64,000 bases of DNA from Echinarachnius parma (taxonomy: Eukaryota > Echinodermata > Echinoidea > Clypeasteroida > Echinarachniidae): assembly GCA_037951105.1 (NCBI GenBank), contig JBAMJV010001291.1, forward strand, positions 1 to 64,000, given 5' to 3'. Each line of letters starts with the position of its first letter. Position 1 is the first letter of the stretch. Below are positions 62,324 through 64,000 of this stretch, in pieces. Position numbers and translations under genes: made by a program. The notes beneath the pieces are model-generated. The model worked only from the letters and a program-made list of their open reading frames with translations. It made no database searches and was not told where the DNA came from.

Positions 62324-62497
62324 GTGAGGATATCATGCAGTTAAATTGTTGTTTGATTTGATTTGATTTGATTTAATTTATTCAACCATAAGTATCCATT
62401 ATTATTATTATTATTTTTTAGATACGCAAAAATATGTACAGCAATAATATTACAAATGATATATCGATACAATAATGTTGATAATGGTTGGGCTCCT

Positions 62498-62581
62498 TTA
62501 ACCCGCTCCCTTCAGGTTTCTGAAATCCCCTTGAATAGATTATGTACACAACCCACCCAGTTCCCGTAGTCAAGGGGTTAA
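62498..62581. mobile_element. Mini-MITE family D
   Basis: TTAACCCGCTCCCTTCAGG to CCGTAGTCAAGGGGTTAA, downstream of the last exon seen. Confidence 0.78.
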
Positions 62582-62704
62582 TAGTGTGTAAGCCTGTCCT
62601 TGAGGATCCTGTGGCATGGATGTTCTGGGGGGTGTTTCACAAAGATCCAAAGTTGAACTCAACTCTAAGTTGCAGCTAACTATTATGGAAAGCCGCTAGT
62701 TGTA

Positions 62705-64000
62705 TCCCCCGAACCACTTCGGGGGATACTATGGATTTGGCCTCGTCGCGCCGCCGCGTCCGCCGCGTCCGCCGCAGAGATTTTCTTGTGAACGCTCTAC
62801 AGGTCCGAGTTCTTGTCCGATCATTTTCTAATTTGGTATGAAGGTGTATTAAGGAAAGAGGATGAAGCCTATTGATTTTGGTGTGGGGCGGAGTCCTGGT
62901 TGCCATGGTAACCATGATATAAAGAAATAGTTAAGATTACCTTGTGAACGCTCTACAGGTCCGAGTTCTTGTCCGATCATTTTTTAATTTGGTATGAAGG
63001 TGTATTAAGGAAAGAGGATGAAGCCTATTGATTTTGGTGTGGGGCGGAGTCCTGGTTGCCATGGTAACCATGATATAAAGAAATAGTTAAGATTACCTTG
63101 TGAACGCTCTACAGGTCCGAGTTCTTGTCCGATCATTTTCTAATTTGGTATGAAGGTGTCTTAAGGAAAGAGGATGAAGCCTATTGATTTTGGTGTGGGG
63201 CGGAGTCCTGGTTGCCATGGTAACCATGATATAAAGAAATAGTTAAGATTACCTTGTGAACGCTCTACAGGTCCGAGTTCTTGTCCGATCATTTTCTAAT
63301 TTGGTATGAAGGTGTATTAAGGAAAGAGGATGAAGCCTTTTGATTTTGGTGTGGGGCGGAGTCCTGGTTGCCATGGTAACCATGATATAAAGAAATAGTT
63401 AAGATTACCTTGTGAACGCTCTATAGATCCGAGTTCTTGTCTGATCATTTTCTAATTTGGTATGAAGGTGTATTAAGGAAAGAGGATGAAGCCTATTGAT
63501 TTTGGTGTGGGGCGGAGTCCTGGTTGCCATGGTAACCATGATAACCATGATATAAAGAAATAGTTAAGATTACCATGTGAACGCTCTACAGGTCCGAGTT
63601 CTTGTCCGATCATTTTCTTATTTGGTATGAAGGTGTATTAAGGAAAGAGGATGAAGCCTATTGATTTTGGTGTGGGGCGGAGTCCTGGTTGCCATGGTAA
63701 CCATGATATAAAGAAATAGTTAAGATTACCTTGTGAACGCTCTACAGGTCCGAGTTCTTGTCCGATCATTTTCTAATTTGGTATGAAGGTGTATTAAGGA
63801 AAGAGGATGAAGCCTATTGATTTTGGTGTGGGGCGGAGCCCTGGTTGCCATGGTAACCATGATATAAAGAAATAGTTAAGATTACCTTGTGAACGCTCTA
63901 CAGGTCCGAGTTCTTGTCCGATCATTTTCTAATTTGGTATGAAGGTGTATTAAGGAAAGAGGATGAAGCCTATTGATTTTGGTGTGGGGCGCGGTCCTGG
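62705..64000. mobile_element. Second 156-bp-satellite TIR element, cut by window end
   Basis: Same left end (TCCCCCGAACC after TA), local hairpin and CGCCGCGTC minisatellite (fewer units), then eight 156-bp units to the edge. The array continues outside. Confidence 0.88.

Noticed and set aside
5079..62323. Calling the gene SVEP1 outright
   Set aside because: The module types match, but no von Willebrand A domain, EGF or pentraxin domain is seen in this part, the HYR count is much higher, and the 3' end is missing.

Overview
The window is animal genomic DNA. It carries spliced introns with GT..AG borders, an N-terminal signal-peptide exon, extracellular modules on separate exons, and a dense load of short inverted-repeat elements and tRNA-derived SINEs. 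The module set (HYR, sushi/CCP and GCC2_GCC3/ephrin-receptor-like repeats) and the repeat landscape suggest a marine invertebrate deuterostome, with an echinoderm my first guess and a hemichordate or amphioxus possible. The species is inferred, not shown.

There is one supportable protein-coding gene. It runs on the + strand from the ATG at 5079 to at least 62323 and continues past the right edge. I could define 31 coding exons totalling 6,019 nt, which gives 2,006 residues plus one base. Every module exon or exon pair starts and ends in phase 1, so the reading frame is continuous. Module order: signal peptide, arginine-rich linker, HYR1, CCP1-2, HYR2, CCP3-7, HYR3, CCP8-10, HYR4, CCP11-13, HYR5, CCP14-15, HYR6, HYR7, CCP16, a 212-residue region with furin-like sites, then two cysteine-rich GCC2_GCC3-type modules. 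All 16 CCPs have six cysteines rather than four. The product looks like a secreted matrix or adhesion protein related in module set to SVEP1/polydom and hyalin-type proteins. I see no transmembrane segment so far.

Layout. 1-5078 is upstream sequence: a direct repeat, a 174-187 bp tandem array, G/C homopolymers and a CA microsatellite. 5143-22669 is a 17.5 kb first intron. It holds inverted-repeat elements, a 2.3 kb foldback element built from a 16-bp palindrome, and a TIR element carrying twelve 156-bp repeats. 22670-62323 holds exons 2-31. Introns here contain MITE families, hAT-like and TA-flanked elements, SINEs and microsatellites. 62705-64000 is a second copy of the 156-bp-repeat element, cut by the window end.

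The most interesting pattern is that at least nine module exons have decayed partial copies of themselves in the adjacent introns. Some carry stop codons and two are split by transposon insertions with visible target-site duplications. The locus appears to gain modules by tandem exon duplication and has kept many failed attempts.
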